NCBI GenBank assembly: GCA_947488435.1 | Contig: CANKZG010000003.1 | Location: 1 to 64,000, forward strand | Direction of reading: 5' to 3' | DNA length: 64,000 nt | Source: an uncultured Flavobacteriaceae bacterium | GTDB lineage: Bacteria; Bacteroidota; Bacteroidia; Flavobacteriales; Flavobacteriaceae | In this document: one piece after another, positions 9,018-18,677 of the stretch | Layout of the letters: every line of letters starts with the position of its first letter | How positions within the stretch are numbered: position 1 is the first letter of the stretch | Notes under the pieces: generated by a model | What the model saw: only the letters and a program-made list of their open reading frames with translations | Databases searched by the model: none | What the model was told of the DNA's origin: nothing | Translations under genes and position numbers: made by a program

Positions 9018-10451
9018 ATGGGTTTAGGAAGCAGGATGTTTCAAGGTATGGTTTGGAGTGCTTTTGGTAGAATTTTTATCCAAGTAGCTCAGTTTTCTTT
9101 AGGAATAATACTTGCAAGAATATTAAGCCCTAAAGAGTATGGAATATTTGCTATTCTTTTAGTGTTTATTACGGTATCTAAAGTGTTTGTAGATAGTGGT
9201 TTCACCAAAGCACTCATTCAAAAAAAGGATAGAACGGAAGATGACATTTCAACCGTTTTTTTATTCAATATCGGTATTAGCCTTTTCTTTTATGCCCTCT
9301 TATGGTTTGCTTCGCCTTACATTGAAAATTTTTATAAAACCGAATCTCTTGCTCTCTATATCCGGGTATTATCACTGACTCTTATTACAAATGCACTTTT
9401 CACAGTACCAAATACACTTATAACGATAAGATTAGATTTTAAAAAACTAACTATCATTAATTTTATTACGACAATAACCTCCGGAGGTATTGCAGTATAT
9501 CTAGCCTATATTGGTTTTGGTATATGGGCTTTAGTTTTTCAAACATTATTTAGATCAATATTAACGGCAATTATAATATGGTTATGGTTCCGATGGAAAC
9601 CCAATTGGGTTTTTTCTAAAACGTCATTCAAAGAGCTTTTTTCTTATGGTTCCAAGTTATTAATATCTTCACTTTTAACCGTATTATTCACCAATTTAAA
9701 CACAATTTTAATTGGTAAATATATTAATACCAAAGATTTAGGTTTTTATTCTCGTGGAAAACAATTTTCGGATGTCATGCTTGGAGTTTTTAATTCAACC
9801 TTTGGTGTTCTTTTGCCAGGTTTATCTCCCTTGCAAGATCAAAAAGAAGTTTTAGTAGCACACACCAGAACTATAATTAGAGCTTCTGCATTAATTTCGG
9901 TACCTATCTTTATAGGTTTATCTGTAATGGCTGAACCAATAATTAAACTTCTTCTAACAGACAAGTGGTTAATTGCTGTACCTATAATGAAAATATATTG
10001 CCTTGCACGTTTAATAACCGTTACTTCTGGAATAAACCTTAATCTTTTATATGTTACTGGTAGAACTGATCTCGCATTAAAACAGGAGGTTTTAAAAATT
10101 GCAGTGCGCGTTGTTCTAGTGATTTTTGCACTTCAATATGGGATAATTTATATAGCTTTTGCGGAATTATTAACTACCGCCATTCATTTTTCAATAAATA
10201 CATATTATCCTGGAAAATTAATGAAATATGGGGCTTTTAAACAGATAAAAGATATTTTTCCAATTCTCCTTGCTGGTGTAGTTATGGCAGCTGGAATGTA
10301 TTCTATAACCTTAATTATACAAGATAGTCTTATTCAATTAAGTTCAGCTGTCTTAATGGTGCCACTTTATCTTTTATTGATATATTGGTTTAAGATTCCG
10401 GAACTCAACCTTATTCTATCAAAAACGAAAGAATTTATTGGTAAAAAGTAG
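9018..10451 (+). CDS. Wzx-type polysaccharide flippase (MOP/PST family)
   Basis: Integral membrane protein of 477 residues, hydrophobic throughout with about 12-14 predicted membrane segments. The start (MVWSAFGRIFIQVAQF) and the ILARILSPKEYGIFAI motif are typical of the WzxC/RfbX-like polysaccharide flippases. These move undecaprenyl-PP-linked repeat units to the periplasmic face. It lies 148 bp after the epimerase and ahead of the glycosyltransferases. With the Wzy-like gene at 13 kb it points to a Wzx/Wzy route. Confidence 0.9.
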   Translation: MGLGSRMFQGMVWSAFGRIFIQVAQFSLGIILARILSPKEYGIFAILLVFITVSKVFVDSGFTKALIQKKDRTEDDISTVFLFNIGISLFFYALLWFASPYIENFYKTESLALYIRVLSLTLITNALFTVPNTLITIRLDFKKLTIINFITTITSGGIAVYLAYIGFGIWALVFQTLFRSILTAIIIWLWFRWKPNWVFSKTSFKELFSYGSKLLISSLLTVLFTNLNTILIGKYINTKDLGFYSRGKQFSDVMLGVFNSTFGVLLPGLSPLQDQKEVLVAHTRTIIRASALISVPIFIGLSVMAEPIIKLLLTDKWLIAVPIMKIYCLARLITVTSGINLNLLYVTGRTDLALKQEVLKIAVRVVLVIFALQYGIIYIAFAELLTTAIHFSINTYYPGKLMKYGAFKQIKDIFPILLAGVVMAAGMYSITLIIQDSLIQLSSAVLMVPLYLLLIYWFKIPELNLILSKTKEFIGKK

Positions 10452-10592
10452 TTCATTTATCTCAAGTATAAAGATGCATAACCGTACTACAATTAAGTAA
10501 ATAAAAAAATAAAAAGGTATTGCATATATGACATTAATAAATAATCAATATCAATTCAAGAATTTCGAATTAAAATTTAGTATAAAAATCAA

Positions 10593-11714
10593 ATGAAAGT
10601 TTTCTTTGTAGACCCTATGGGTTATGGTAGCTTAGGTTCATACGATGCTTCAATAATTAATAATATTTCGGAGGGAGATATTTTCTATTATACCAACACT
10701 GGTTTCGATTCAAAAAAGTTAGATCGCAAAGCGTATAAAGTCTACAACTATTCCAATAAAAATTCCATTTTTAAAATAATCAGTTATATCAGAAGTCAAT
10801 TTGCTTTGCTGAATCAAGCAAAAATTGAATCTCCTGATCTATTTCATTTTCAGTGGCTTAAAATTCCAAGTTTTGATATTTATATTTTGAGAACTTTAAA
10901 AAAAAGAAAGATCAAAATTATCTTGACAGCCCATAACGTTCTGCCACACGATAGTGGATCGAAGTTTTTCAAAATTTATTCGAAAATTTATCATTTGGTA
11001 GACGGTATCGTTGTTCATACTTCTGTAACTAAGGAAGAGCTAATTTCGAAGTTTGGCGTAACTCCCGAAAAAATTAGTATTATCCCGCACGGAGTTCTAG
11101 AAATGGAACGAAGTAATCAAAACAATATTGATAAAATTAAGTCTGACTTTGCGCAAAAAAATGATTTCAAAAACAAAGTAGTGTTTTCTGTCTTGGGGAG
11201 TATAAACAAATACAAAGGCGTAGCGTTAGTTATTGACGCTTGGCGTTCTTTAAAATTACCTCCCGATTCGGAGATGCACTTAATCATCGCAGGACATGGA
11301 AAGTTTGAGCAACTCAAATTACTGGCAAATGATAACAATGTAACCATTGTTAATCGTTTTCTAAGCAACGATGAATTTATAGCTTTAATACACCTCTCAG
11401 ATTATGTTTTATTGCCATACCTTCAAATTTCTCAAAGTGGTGTATTATTAACCGTTTTAAATGAAAAAAAACAAATTATTGTTTCAAAAAAAGGAGGGCT
11501 TACAGAACCATTCCAGTTTGGAAAGATAGGCTTTATACTAGAGGATTTAACCACTGTACAACTTGCCAATACCTTAAGAAAAGCTAAAGGCAATCATCAA
11601 AATTTACCCAATGAAAAAACATGGGATGAAATTCATAACTTTTACAGTTGGGAAAGTATTGGTATAAAAACTAAAAAATTATATCAAAAACTTATCTATC
11701 CGGATATGAATTAA
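10593..11714 (+). CDS. Glycosyltransferase family 4-like protein
   Basis: GT-B fold enzyme, 373 residues, cytoplasmic or peripheral. The N-terminal acceptor half has a TAHNVLPHD motif (about 112-120). The C-terminal GT1/4 nucleotide-sugar domain starts with VFSVLGSINKYKGVALVIDA (about 199). Near residue 275 the usual GT4 E-x7-E motif is replaced by a SQSGVLLTVLNEKK arrangement. This is also seen in a subset of GT4-like enzymes, so activity is not excluded. Donor and acceptor are unknown. The gene stands apart (141-bp gap upstream) and is convergent with the next gene. Confidence 0.8.
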   Translation: MKVFFVDPMGYGSLGSYDASIINNISEGDIFYYTNTGFDSKKLDRKAYKVYNYSNKNSIFKIISYIRSQFALLNQAKIESPDLFHFQWLKIPSFDIYILRTLKKRKIKIILTAHNVLPHDSGSKFFKIYSKIYHLVDGIVVHTSVTKEELISKFGVTPEKISIIPHGVLEMERSNQNNIDKIKSDFAQKNDFKNKVVFSVLGSINKYKGVALVIDAWRSLKLPPDSEMHLIIAGHGKFEQLKLLANDNNVTIVNRFLSNDEFIALIHLSDYVLLPYLQISQSGVLLTVLNEKKQIIVSKKGGLTEPFQFGKIGFILEDLTTVQLANTLRKAKGNHQNLPNEKTWDEIHNFYSWESIGIKTKKLYQKLIYPDMN

Positions 11715-11743
11715 AGAATAGAAATCAGCAGATATTCACCCTG

Positions 11744-12535
11744 TTACTTAATCTGATAAAAATTAAAAGTCTCTTTAAATTTCTTATCTATAAAACGGAT
11801 TCTGTATTTAGATAATTTTTCAAATAACTGCACGTATTTTCTAATATCAAAAAGATAGCGCTTTATAACTTTTCCTGCATAACTTGGAGACATAAAGTGG
11901 TTTTCTCCATTTGCAATACTATATATACCTCCTGGAAATGGTATTGGCTTAAGTAGTTCTCCGTTTGGCAACTCTGTAGTTTCATGTACATAAAACAACC
12001 AAGGATCATCAATAAAAAGCTGTCCTAATAGATCATGCCGAATAACAACGGTAGAACCACATAAGTGATTAAAAGTTCTATTCTTATAAAAGGCAAAATT
12101 CTTTCCCTCTTTATAATTATATCCTTTTTCAATATACCAGCCTGGGCTACTTTTATCTTGTTTTTCTGTATACGACACAATTTTATTGCTAATCATATCA
12201 TCCGAATCTACAACCATTAGAAAATCCGGATTAAATTTTTTAGCATAAGCTTCTCCAAACTTAATTTTTTTTGCCTTATCTATTTCCTTCTTCATACGAC
12301 CTTCCTCTCTAGAATCTTCTTCAGTTAAATGAGGCGGTTCAAAATCGACATGAATTGTGTGAATTTTATCGTGCGAAAAACTTAGGTCAGGTGTTTCATG
12401 ACAAACCAATATAATTTCAAAATTAGAACTGTCCTGATTACATAGGCATTGCATAGTGCGCTCTACTAACTTGCTAAAATAAGGCCAGTTGTTGGATACT
12501 TTTTTACTTTTTACTGGTACAATAAAACAAAGCAT
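11744..12535 (-). CDS. GT-A fold glycosyltransferase-like protein, opposite orientation
   Basis: 263-residue protein with a GT2-like nucleotide-sugar start (LCFIVPVKSK) and a DxD-type motif in FLMVVDSDDMIS (about 107-118), so a GT-A transferase is likely. Between these lies an unusually charged helical stretch (EEDSREEGRMKKEIDKAKK). The C-terminal half has a WYIEKGYNY segment and a NHLCGSTVVIRHDLLG segment. It is the only leftward gene inside the rightward sugar/GT block. It faces the preceding GT4 gene with a 29-bp gap and has a 487-bp upstream region of its own, so it may be regulated separately. The substrate is unknown. Confidence 0.7.
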   Translation of the reverse strand: MLCFIVPVKSKKVSNNWPYFSKLVERTMQCLCNQDSSNFEIILVCHETPDLSFSHDKIHTIHVDFEPPHLTEEDSREEGRMKKEIDKAKKIKFGEAYAKKFNPDFLMVVDSDDMISNKIVSYTEKQDKSSPGWYIEKGYNYKEGKNFAFYKNRTFNHLCGSTVVIRHDLLGQLFIDDPWLFYVHETTELPNGELLKPIPFPGGIYSIANGENHFMSPSYAGKVIKRYLFDIRKYVQLFEKLSKYRIRFIDKKFKETFNFYQIK

Positions 12536-12666
12536 TAATTACTTTTTATGATTAAACAATTATTTATGTCTCGATATATCATTCGTATAACAACTAGAAC
12601 CAGATAAGGTTAAACCTATCCAATTAAACTATAGTTACGTCTTGTGATTATAACCAACGTAATAGC

Positions 12667-12688
12667 ATTGTATTTATTTCAATACAAT
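12667..12688. repeat. Inverted repeat ATTGTATT-N6-AATACAAT
   Basis: Perfect 8-bp arms around a 6-bp spacer in the middle of the divergent region. It could be an operator. Its very low GC makes chance occurrence plausible. Confidence 0.35.
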
Positions 12689-12994
12689 ACAAATAATACA
12701 ACTTTAATAAGTTTAAAAGGGAACCTATGCGAAGGTACTATCATTTTTGAAAATCTGATAATTTAAGAGCCATTTAATTACTAGTTTTTCAGGTCCAAAA
12801 TAGATTTTCGAAAATAAAAATATCTGTGCTTTTAGGATAACGTTAAATTCATCTTTTTTAGATTTAGAATACTCCAATATTTATGTTGTGCTTTAAACAA
12901 GTTTTATTGTTTTTTAAACGAATATTTCCATAGTTTTCTTTTTAGAATTCGATATTTGCAAAACGAAAATGCTTATATCAAGTTAAAATTCCCC

Positions 12995-13002
12995 TAACTT
13001 TG
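12995..13002 (+). promoter_or_regulatory. -7 promoter element for the Wzy-like gene
   Basis: TAACTTTG matches TAnnTTTG exactly and lies 20 bases before the ATG at 13023. No TTG was found at the usual -33 spacing. Confidence 0.45.
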
Positions 13003-13022
13003 TTTTTAATAGAAGTCTAAAA

Positions 13023-14213
13023 ATGAATGTACGCAAATACATTGAAGAAGTAGGCCCAGTAATTATTATTTTACTTTTTCTACATCTTTTAAACCCTTTT
13101 AATATGGGGCACATTTTTGGCTATTTGCTTTTTGTAGTCTTTATAATTAGCAAAAAATCGGTGCTGCTCAAAAATATGGATCAAGAATTCATGATTCTTG
13201 TTCTTTTCGGTTTTATTTACACTATTTTTAATGCGCTAGGGCCGAATAAAGGATTCCAATACTTAATAATACAAGCAATTTTTCCTTGTTTCTTTTATAT
13301 ATTAGGGAAAACCTTGATTGTTAAGGAAATAACTCAAAAGCAGATTGTGTTTTTCTTATTTTCAATGGCTTTTGCATTTTCATTAACCTCTATAATATCT
13401 GTTATCCAAGATCTTTTACGAGGTGGATTCGCGCAAAGTAGTCGATTAATACGCTCGTATTGGACGGGGCAATGGTTAAAAGCAACTATAGTAGCAGGTT
13501 ACCTCACCTACAATATGGTAATCCCGGCAGTGTTATTTGCTTCTCGCAGAAGTTATTTTCAAAAGGCTTTACTTTTAGGTGTTTACGTGATATCTATGCT
13601 ATGTATTTTTAGATTAGGAAGTAGGGCGGCACTTGCCATAACTGGACTTACACTTGTTATTGGGTTAGTTGTTTTTCTTTCTCAAAATTCTGTACGAACC
13701 AATTTAAAATTCATTGTCCGGTTAATATTATTTCTAGTTGTATTTTTATATTTTGTCCCTATTGACCTTGAAGCCGACTATTTTTCTACACTTGGAGCTC
13801 GACTACAAAGTTCGGGTACTTCTAGTGCGTCATCAGCTGGTGGACGAACAGAGTTATGGCAGACTGCATTGCAAAATTTTATAAAATCTCCTTTAGGGTG
13901 GGACGCTCAAAGACATTCGCATAACGTATGGCTTGATATTGCCAAAGTAGGTGGCATAATTCCATTTATCCTCTTTATTATCTTTAATATAAAGAATCTT
14001 ATCAATCTGAGAAGATTATTCAGATTTAACAACCATAAAGATAGTTTAGAAATCAATATGACTTTTACGTTATTTACAGCTGGTGCATTAATTTATTTCT
14101 TTGTGGAGCCTGTGCTAGAAGGTAGTTTTTTTTCAATTACATTTTATTGTTTAGTTCAAGGTATTCTTAAAGGTTACCTTGATCAACAAAAAAAGTTAGC
14201 ACTAAAATTATAA
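13023..14213 (+). CDS. O-antigen/capsule polymerase (Wzy/O-antigen ligase family)
   Basis: Polytopic membrane protein of 396 residues with about 10-11 hydrophobic segments. The periplasmic loop between about 250 and 310 carries the Wzy_C-type pattern: GGRTELWQTALQNF, a SPLGWD segment, then HSHNVWLDIAKVGG. The last is the conserved HN-x-WLD...G motif of the family. A RLGSRAALA motif is at about 198. It would polymerise flipped repeat units on the outer face of the inner membrane. A WaaL-type ligase is the main alternative, but the position in a locus with a flippase and Wzc favours a polymerase. Confidence 0.85.
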   Translation: MNVRKYIEEVGPVIIILLFLHLLNPFNMGHIFGYLLFVVFIISKKSVLLKNMDQEFMILVLFGFIYTIFNALGPNKGFQYLIIQAIFPCFFYILGKTLIVKEITQKQIVFFLFSMAFAFSLTSIISVIQDLLRGGFAQSSRLIRSYWTGQWLKATIVAGYLTYNMVIPAVLFASRRSYFQKALLLGVYVISMLCIFRLGSRAALAITGLTLVIGLVVFLSQNSVRTNLKFIVRLILFLVVFLYFVPIDLEADYFSTLGARLQSSGTSSASSAGGRTELWQTALQNFIKSPLGWDAQRHSHNVWLDIAKVGGIIPFILFIIFNIKNLINLRRLFRFNNHKDSLEINMTFTLFTAGALIYFFVEPVLEGSFFSITFYCLVQGILKGYLDQQKKLALKL

Positions 14214-14422
14214 CAAATAAACAACTACAACCAAACTAAATACTAAGACAAAAACCATATTATATAATACAACGTATGTATCTTGTACTAAAACATTTTT
14301 AATCGATTCATTTGAATCACAAATCCATATTAACCAAAATATTACACGGGTAAATTAAATTAATTCTATACCTGCATATTATTTTTAATATTTCAACGTT
14401 CTATTCCAAAATATTTTATTTG

Positions 14423-15535
14423 ATGAAAAAAGCATTAATTACTGGGGCAACTGGACAAGACGGAGCCTATCTAAGCGAGTTTCTATTAAAAAAAGGTTAT
14501 GAAGTTCATGGTCTTAAACGCCGATCATCATTATTCAATACGGATCGTATTGATCATTTATATGAAGACCCACATATTGAAGGACGAAAATTTATTCTTC
14601 ACTATGGCGACATGACCGATAGTACTAATTTGATTCGGTTAATTCAAGAAATTCAACCTGATGAGATATACAACTTGGCCGCTATGAGTCACGTGCATGT
14701 ATCGTTTGAGGTTCCTGAATATACAGCAAACGCCGATGGTATTGGCACCCTTCGTATTTTAGATGCTGTTCGTCTATTAGGTCTAGAAAAGAAGACTAGA
14801 ATTTATCAGGCTTCCACCTCTGAGTTATATGGTAAGGTGCAGGAAGTACCTCAATCAGAAACTACGCCTTTCTACCCTAGAAGTCCGTACGCAGTTGCTA
14901 AAATGTATGCCTATTGGATTACCGTAAATTATAGAGAAGCTTATGGCATGTATGCCTGTAATGGTATTTTATTTAATCATGAATCTCCAATTAGAGGGGA
15001 GACTTTTGTTACGCGAAAAATTACGAGGGCTACTTCCAGAATTGCTTTAGGTTTGCAAGACAAGATGTATTTGGGGAATTTGGATGCTAAAAGAGACTGG
15101 GGACATGCAAAAGATTATGTTCGCATGATGTGGATGATTCTACAGGCTGATGAGGCTGAAGATTGGGTTATTGCCACAGGTAAAACAACTCCAGTACGTG
15201 ATTTCGTTAGAATGAGTTTTGCGGAGGTAGGAATTGAATTGGAATTTAAAGGAACTGAGGAAAACGAAAAAGCTTACGTAAGTGCTTGTAATGATCCTAA
15301 ATATCAGTTACCAATTGGAAAGGAAGTTTTAGCCGTGGATCCTAAATATTTTAGACCTACTGAGGTTGATTTGCTCATAGGCGATCCTACTAAAGCAAAT
15401 ACGAAACTTGGATGGACTCCTGAGTATGAATTAGCTGATCTTATTAAAGACATGATGCAAAGTGATCTTAAATTAATGCAAAAAGATCAGTATCTTAAGG
15501 ATGGAGGGCATAAGATTCTTAATTATTTTGAATAA
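14423..15535 (+). CDS. gmd: GDP-mannose 4,6-dehydratase
   Basis: Converts GDP-D-mannose to GDP-4-keto-6-deoxymannose, the first committed step to GDP-L-fucose. The 370-residue protein opens with the NADP motif [14 protein letters not shown]. It has the conserved [15 protein letters not shown] and [13 protein letters not shown] motifs and the catalytic pattern STSELYG then [10 protein letters not shown]. The ATG at 14423 is preferred to the TTG one codon earlier. The next gene, fcl, completes the pathway after 53 bp. A 206-bp AT-rich gap precedes it, without a clear promoter match. Confidence 0.97.
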   Translation: MKKALITGATGQDGAYLSEFLLKKGYEVHGLKRRSSLFNTDRIDHLYEDPHIEGRKFILHYGDMTDSTNLIRLIQEIQPDEIYNLAAMSHVHVSFEVPEYTANADGIGTLRILDAVRLLGLEKKTRIYQASTSELYGKVQEVPQSETTPFYPRSPYAVAKMYAYWITVNYREAYGMYACNGILFNHESPIRGETFVTRKITRATSRIALGLQDKMYLGNLDAKRDWGHAKDYVRMMWMILQADEAEDWVIATGKTTPVRDFVRMSFAEVGIELEFKGTEENEKAYVSACNDPKYQLPIGKEVLAVDPKYFRPTEVDLLIGDPTKANTKLGWTPEYELADLIKDMMQSDLKLMQKDQYLKDGGHKILNYFE

Positions 15536-15588
15536 AAGAATATCTGTTTTTACCAAACTAAACAACATTAAGTTCGAATATTATTCAC

Positions 15589-16674
15589 ATGAATAAAAAT
15601 GCTAAAATCTATGTCGCCGGCCATCGAGGCCTTGTAGGAAGCGCTGTGATGAAAAATCTTATTCAAAAAGGGTATACCAATATAATTACCCGAACGCATA
15701 AGGAACTAGATCTTACTGATACTGTAAAAGTTGCAAGTTTTTTTGCTGAAGAGCAACCAGAATATGTCTTTTTGGCTGCAGCAAAAGTTGGTGGTATTAT
15801 TGCTAACAATGTTTATAGAGGGGAGTTTATTTATGATAACCTTATGATTCAAAATAACATTGTTCATCAGAGTTATCTTTCTAAGGTAAAAAAGTTATTG
15901 TTTCTAGGTAGCACCTGCATTTATCCTAAAGCTTGTCCGCAACCTATGAAAGAAGACTATTTGCTTACCGATGTATTGGAATATACTAATGAGCCCTACG
16001 CCATTGCAAAAATTGCTGGAATAAAACTATGTGAAAGTTATAATTTGCAATATGGAACGAACTTTATTTCGGTAATGCCTACAAATCTATATGGTCCAAA
16101 TGATAATTTTGATTTGGAAAAATCGCACGTATTACCAGCGTTGATGCGTAAAGTTTATTTAGGAAAATCTTTGGAAAATGACAATTGGGATGCTATAAAA
16201 AATGACCTTAATAAACTTCCTATTGAAGGCATTGATGGAACCTCTTCGAAAGCTTCCATTCTAAGTATTTTAGGAAAATATGGAGTTAAATTCGATTCAG
16301 AAAAGGGCGTTTCTGTAGAAATTTGGGGCAGTGGAAGACCCATGCGTGAATTTTTATGGTCTGAAGACATGGCAGATGCATGTGTGTTTATAATGGAAAA
16401 TAGAAATTTTAACGACACCTTTAAAAAGGGCGAAAAAGCCATTAGAAATACGCATATTAATATTGGTACTGGTAAGGATATTTCTATTGCCGATGTAGCA
16501 AAGCTCATTAAAACAGAAATCGGTTTTGAAGGGCATTTTAATTTCAATACAGATAAACCCGATGGCACGTTAAAGAAGCTAACAGATGTGACCAAAATTA
16601 ATTCGTTAGGTTGGAAACACCAGATTGAATTAGATAAAGGTATTCGTATGTTATTTGAGTGGTATCAAGCGTAA
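15589..16674 (+). CDS. fcl: GDP-L-fucose synthase
   Basis: Two-step epimerase/reductase that turns GDP-4-keto-6-deoxymannose into GDP-L-fucose. The SDR start IYVAGHRGLVGSAV, RTHKELDLTD, the FLGSTCIYPK active-site segment, YAIAKIAGIKLCESY (YxxxK) and MPTNLYGPNDNF are all diagnostic. At 361 residues it is about 40 longer than E. coli Fcl. The extra length is an insert at about 187-240, between the MRKVYLGK helix and the IWGSGRPMREFL motif. It follows gmd directly, so the locus can supply activated fucose. Confidence 0.96.
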   Translation: MNKNAKIYVAGHRGLVGSAVMKNLIQKGYTNIITRTHKELDLTDTVKVASFFAEEQPEYVFLAAAKVGGIIANNVYRGEFIYDNLMIQNNIVHQSYLSKVKKLLFLGSTCIYPKACPQPMKEDYLLTDVLEYTNEPYAIAKIAGIKLCESYNLQYGTNFISVMPTNLYGPNDNFDLEKSHVLPALMRKVYLGKSLENDNWDAIKNDLNKLPIEGIDGTSSKASILSILGKYGVKFDSEKGVSVEIWGSGRPMREFLWSEDMADACVFIMENRNFNDTFKKGEKAIRNTHINIGTGKDISIADVAKLIKTEIGFEGHFNFNTDKPDGTLKKLTDVTKINSLGWKHQIELDKGIRMLFEWYQA

Positions 16675-16733
16675 TACTATTCTTGTTGTATCATTTTTCC
16701 AAGAATAAAACTTTTTAGAAACATACACATAAA

Positions 16734-17876
16734 ATGCATCCAATTGTAGTTGTTGCGTATAATAGATCTAAATCTCTTTTGAGGTTGTTAACTTCATTGG
16801 CAAATGCTAGTTATCCCAATACTTCTATTTTATTAATCATTAGCATCGATTATGCCGATGACAATTTGGAAACATTAAAAGTAGCTAATGATTTTAACTG
16901 GGGTTTTGGAGAAAAAAAGGTAGTTACACATAAAGAAAATTTAGGTTTACGCAAGCATGTTTTAAAATGTGGGTCTTATGCCCTAGAATATGGATCTGCT
17001 ATTATTTTGGAAGATGATCTATATGTGTCACCTAATTTTTATCATTACACGGATGCCAGCTTAAATTTTTCCAAAGAAAAACAGTACATTGGAGGTGTTT
17101 CACTTTATAATCACCGCATTAATGTGCATACTATGCAAAGTTTCTCGGCCATTGAAGATGGTTATGATAATTGGTATTTTCAATTTGCATCATCCTGGGG
17201 TCAGGCGTGGACAAAAAGCCAATTTCAAGACTTTCTAGATTGGTATAATAACAATCAAATACTTTCGTATAAATCAAGCATCCCAAAAAACGTAACAAAC
17301 TGGTCCGATAAATCTTGGTTAAAGTATTTTATTACTTATTTGGTCGAGTCTAATAAATTCTTCCTTTATCCAAAAATTTCACTTTCTACCAATTTTGGAG
17401 ATGCTGGAACACATATAAATTACAACAACCCAGCCTACCAAGTTCCGTTGCTACAAACGAGTAAAAGAAGTTATAATTTTAGTACTTTAAAAGAATCAAC
17501 ATCTGTATACGATGCTTTTTTTGAGAATGCTAAATTACATAGCTCTTTAGACCTTAAACAGGATGAGCTTCTTGTGGATTTATATGGGGTAAAAGAAATC
17601 GAAGATTACAAATACGTATTGTCTAAAAATATTTATGATTTCAAAATTTTAAAGAAGTATAAACGATCTCTTCGACCGATAGAAGCAAATATTCTATATG
17701 AAATAGAAGGGAATGATTTATTTCTTTATGATACAAGTATTTTTGAGAAGAATAGATTAAAAGAAAATTTCAGAAAAGAAATTCTCTATCATCTTAAATA
17801 TATAACACATAGAAACGCATACCGTCTATTTTTAAAAATGACAAAATCCAGGATTACTTCTTGGTTTAAAAAATAA
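16734..17876 (+). CDS. GT-A glycosyltransferase-like protein
   Basis: 380-residue protein whose first 230 residues look like a GT-A nucleotide-sugar transferase. It begins PIVVVAYNRSKSLLRLL, continues THKENLGLRKHV, and has the metal-binding motif AIILEDDLYVSPNFY (about 83-97). The SSWGQAWTKSQ and SWLKYFI segments recall GNT-I-like (GT13-related) bacterial enzymes. The C-terminal third has no recognised domain. It lies between fcl and the acetyltransferase, all on one strand. Donor and linkage are unknown. Confidence 0.78.
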   Translation: MHPIVVVAYNRSKSLLRLLTSLANASYPNTSILLIISIDYADDNLETLKVANDFNWGFGEKKVVTHKENLGLRKHVLKCGSYALEYGSAIILEDDLYVSPNFYHYTDASLNFSKEKQYIGGVSLYNHRINVHTMQSFSAIEDGYDNWYFQFASSWGQAWTKSQFQDFLDWYNNNQILSYKSSIPKNVTNWSDKSWLKYFITYLVESNKFFLYPKISLSTNFGDAGTHINYNNPAYQVPLLQTSKRSYNFSTLKESTSVYDAFFENAKLHSSLDLKQDELLVDLYGVKEIEDYKYVLSKNIYDFKILKKYKRSLRPIEANILYEIEGNDLFLYDTSIFEKNRLKENFRKEILYHLKYITHRNAYRLFLKMTKSRITSWFKK

Positions 17877-17948
17877 TGACCTAAATTAAAATACGATCAT
17901 TTGAAAGTCCAATGATTTACTTTTGATAGCAAGTACAAAACAGCAATT

Positions 17949-18638
17949 ATGTTAAACCGTTTTATACGTCTCGCCTTTAATTTTCTGTATAGAAATTATG
18001 CTTCTTATTTATATAAGATACGGATAGGAAGAAACGTTTATTTAAATCGAAAATCTGTATTTGAAGGAAAGAACTTTATCGGTAATAATAGCATTGTAGT
18101 TGACACCTATATGGGGTACGCCTCCTATATTTCTGAAAATGCGGTTTTAAAAAAGTGCAAAATAGGCAAGTTTTGTTCTTTAGGACCCCAAATTGATTGT
18201 ATTTTTGGAAAACACCCTACACAGACATTTGTAAGTACTCATCCTGCTTTTTTTTCAACCAAATCGCAAGTTGGATTTACGTACGCCAAAACGCAATTAT
18301 TTGAAGAATACGCACCTCCTCCAAAGAATGCTAACAACTACGCTATTCAAATTGGAAATGATGTTTGGATAGGTTATGGCGTGAAACTTATGGATGGTGT
18401 AACTATTGGTGATGGTGCAATTGTAGCTGCCAATTCATTGGTTACCAGTGATGTAGAACCTTACAGTATCGTTGGCGGCACCCCTGCAAAAAGAATTAAA
18501 TTTAGATTTAAAAAAGAAGAAATTGATTTTTTATTACAGCTAAAATGGTGGAATAAAGACCTTAAATGGATTCATGATAATTCCCATTTATTTTCTGATA
18601 TTTCAAAATTGAAAAGTCATGTTCAGCGTAATGAGTAA
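17949..18638 (+). CDS. CatB-like hexapeptide-repeat O-acetyltransferase
   Basis: 229-residue left-handed beta-helix acyltransferase, probably acetyl-CoA dependent, adding O-acetyl groups to the polysaccharide. Hexapeptide-type repeats run from about residue 25 (IGRNVYLNRKSVFEG) and resume with IGNDVWIGYGVKLMDGVTIG at about 135. The usual SIVGGTPAKRIKFRF exit motif follows. The H-P-T/STHPAFFS loop (about 90-105) is typical of the xenobiotic (CatB) branch. O-acetylation is common in capsule loci, and the neighbours fit that role. Confidence 0.85.
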   Translation: MLNRFIRLAFNFLYRNYASYLYKIRIGRNVYLNRKSVFEGKNFIGNNSIVVDTYMGYASYISENAVLKKCKIGKFCSLGPQIDCIFGKHPTQTFVSTHPAFFSTKSQVGFTYAKTQLFEEYAPPPKNANNYAIQIGNDVWIGYGVKLMDGVTIGDGAIVAANSLVTSDVEPYSIVGGTPAKRIKFRFKKEEIDFLLQLKWWNKDLKWIHDNSHLFSDISKLKSHVQRNE

Positions 18639-18677
18639 TGGGTTTAACTAGAAATTCAATGTGAATAGCTCCTTAAT

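Larger units (their letters stand above)
12536..13022. other. Divergent intergenic region, 487 bp
   Basis: Separates the leftward GT from the rightward Wzy-like gene. No gene is seen. It contains a perfect inverted repeat at 12667-12688 (8-bp arms ATTGTATT/AATACAAT, 6-bp spacer) and a -7 element just before the Wzy-like gene. Confidence 0.55.

Noticed and set aside
14299-14320. Small inverted repeat GATTC-ATTT-GAATC before gmd
   Set aside because: Only 5-bp arms in AT-rich DNA; chance is likely.
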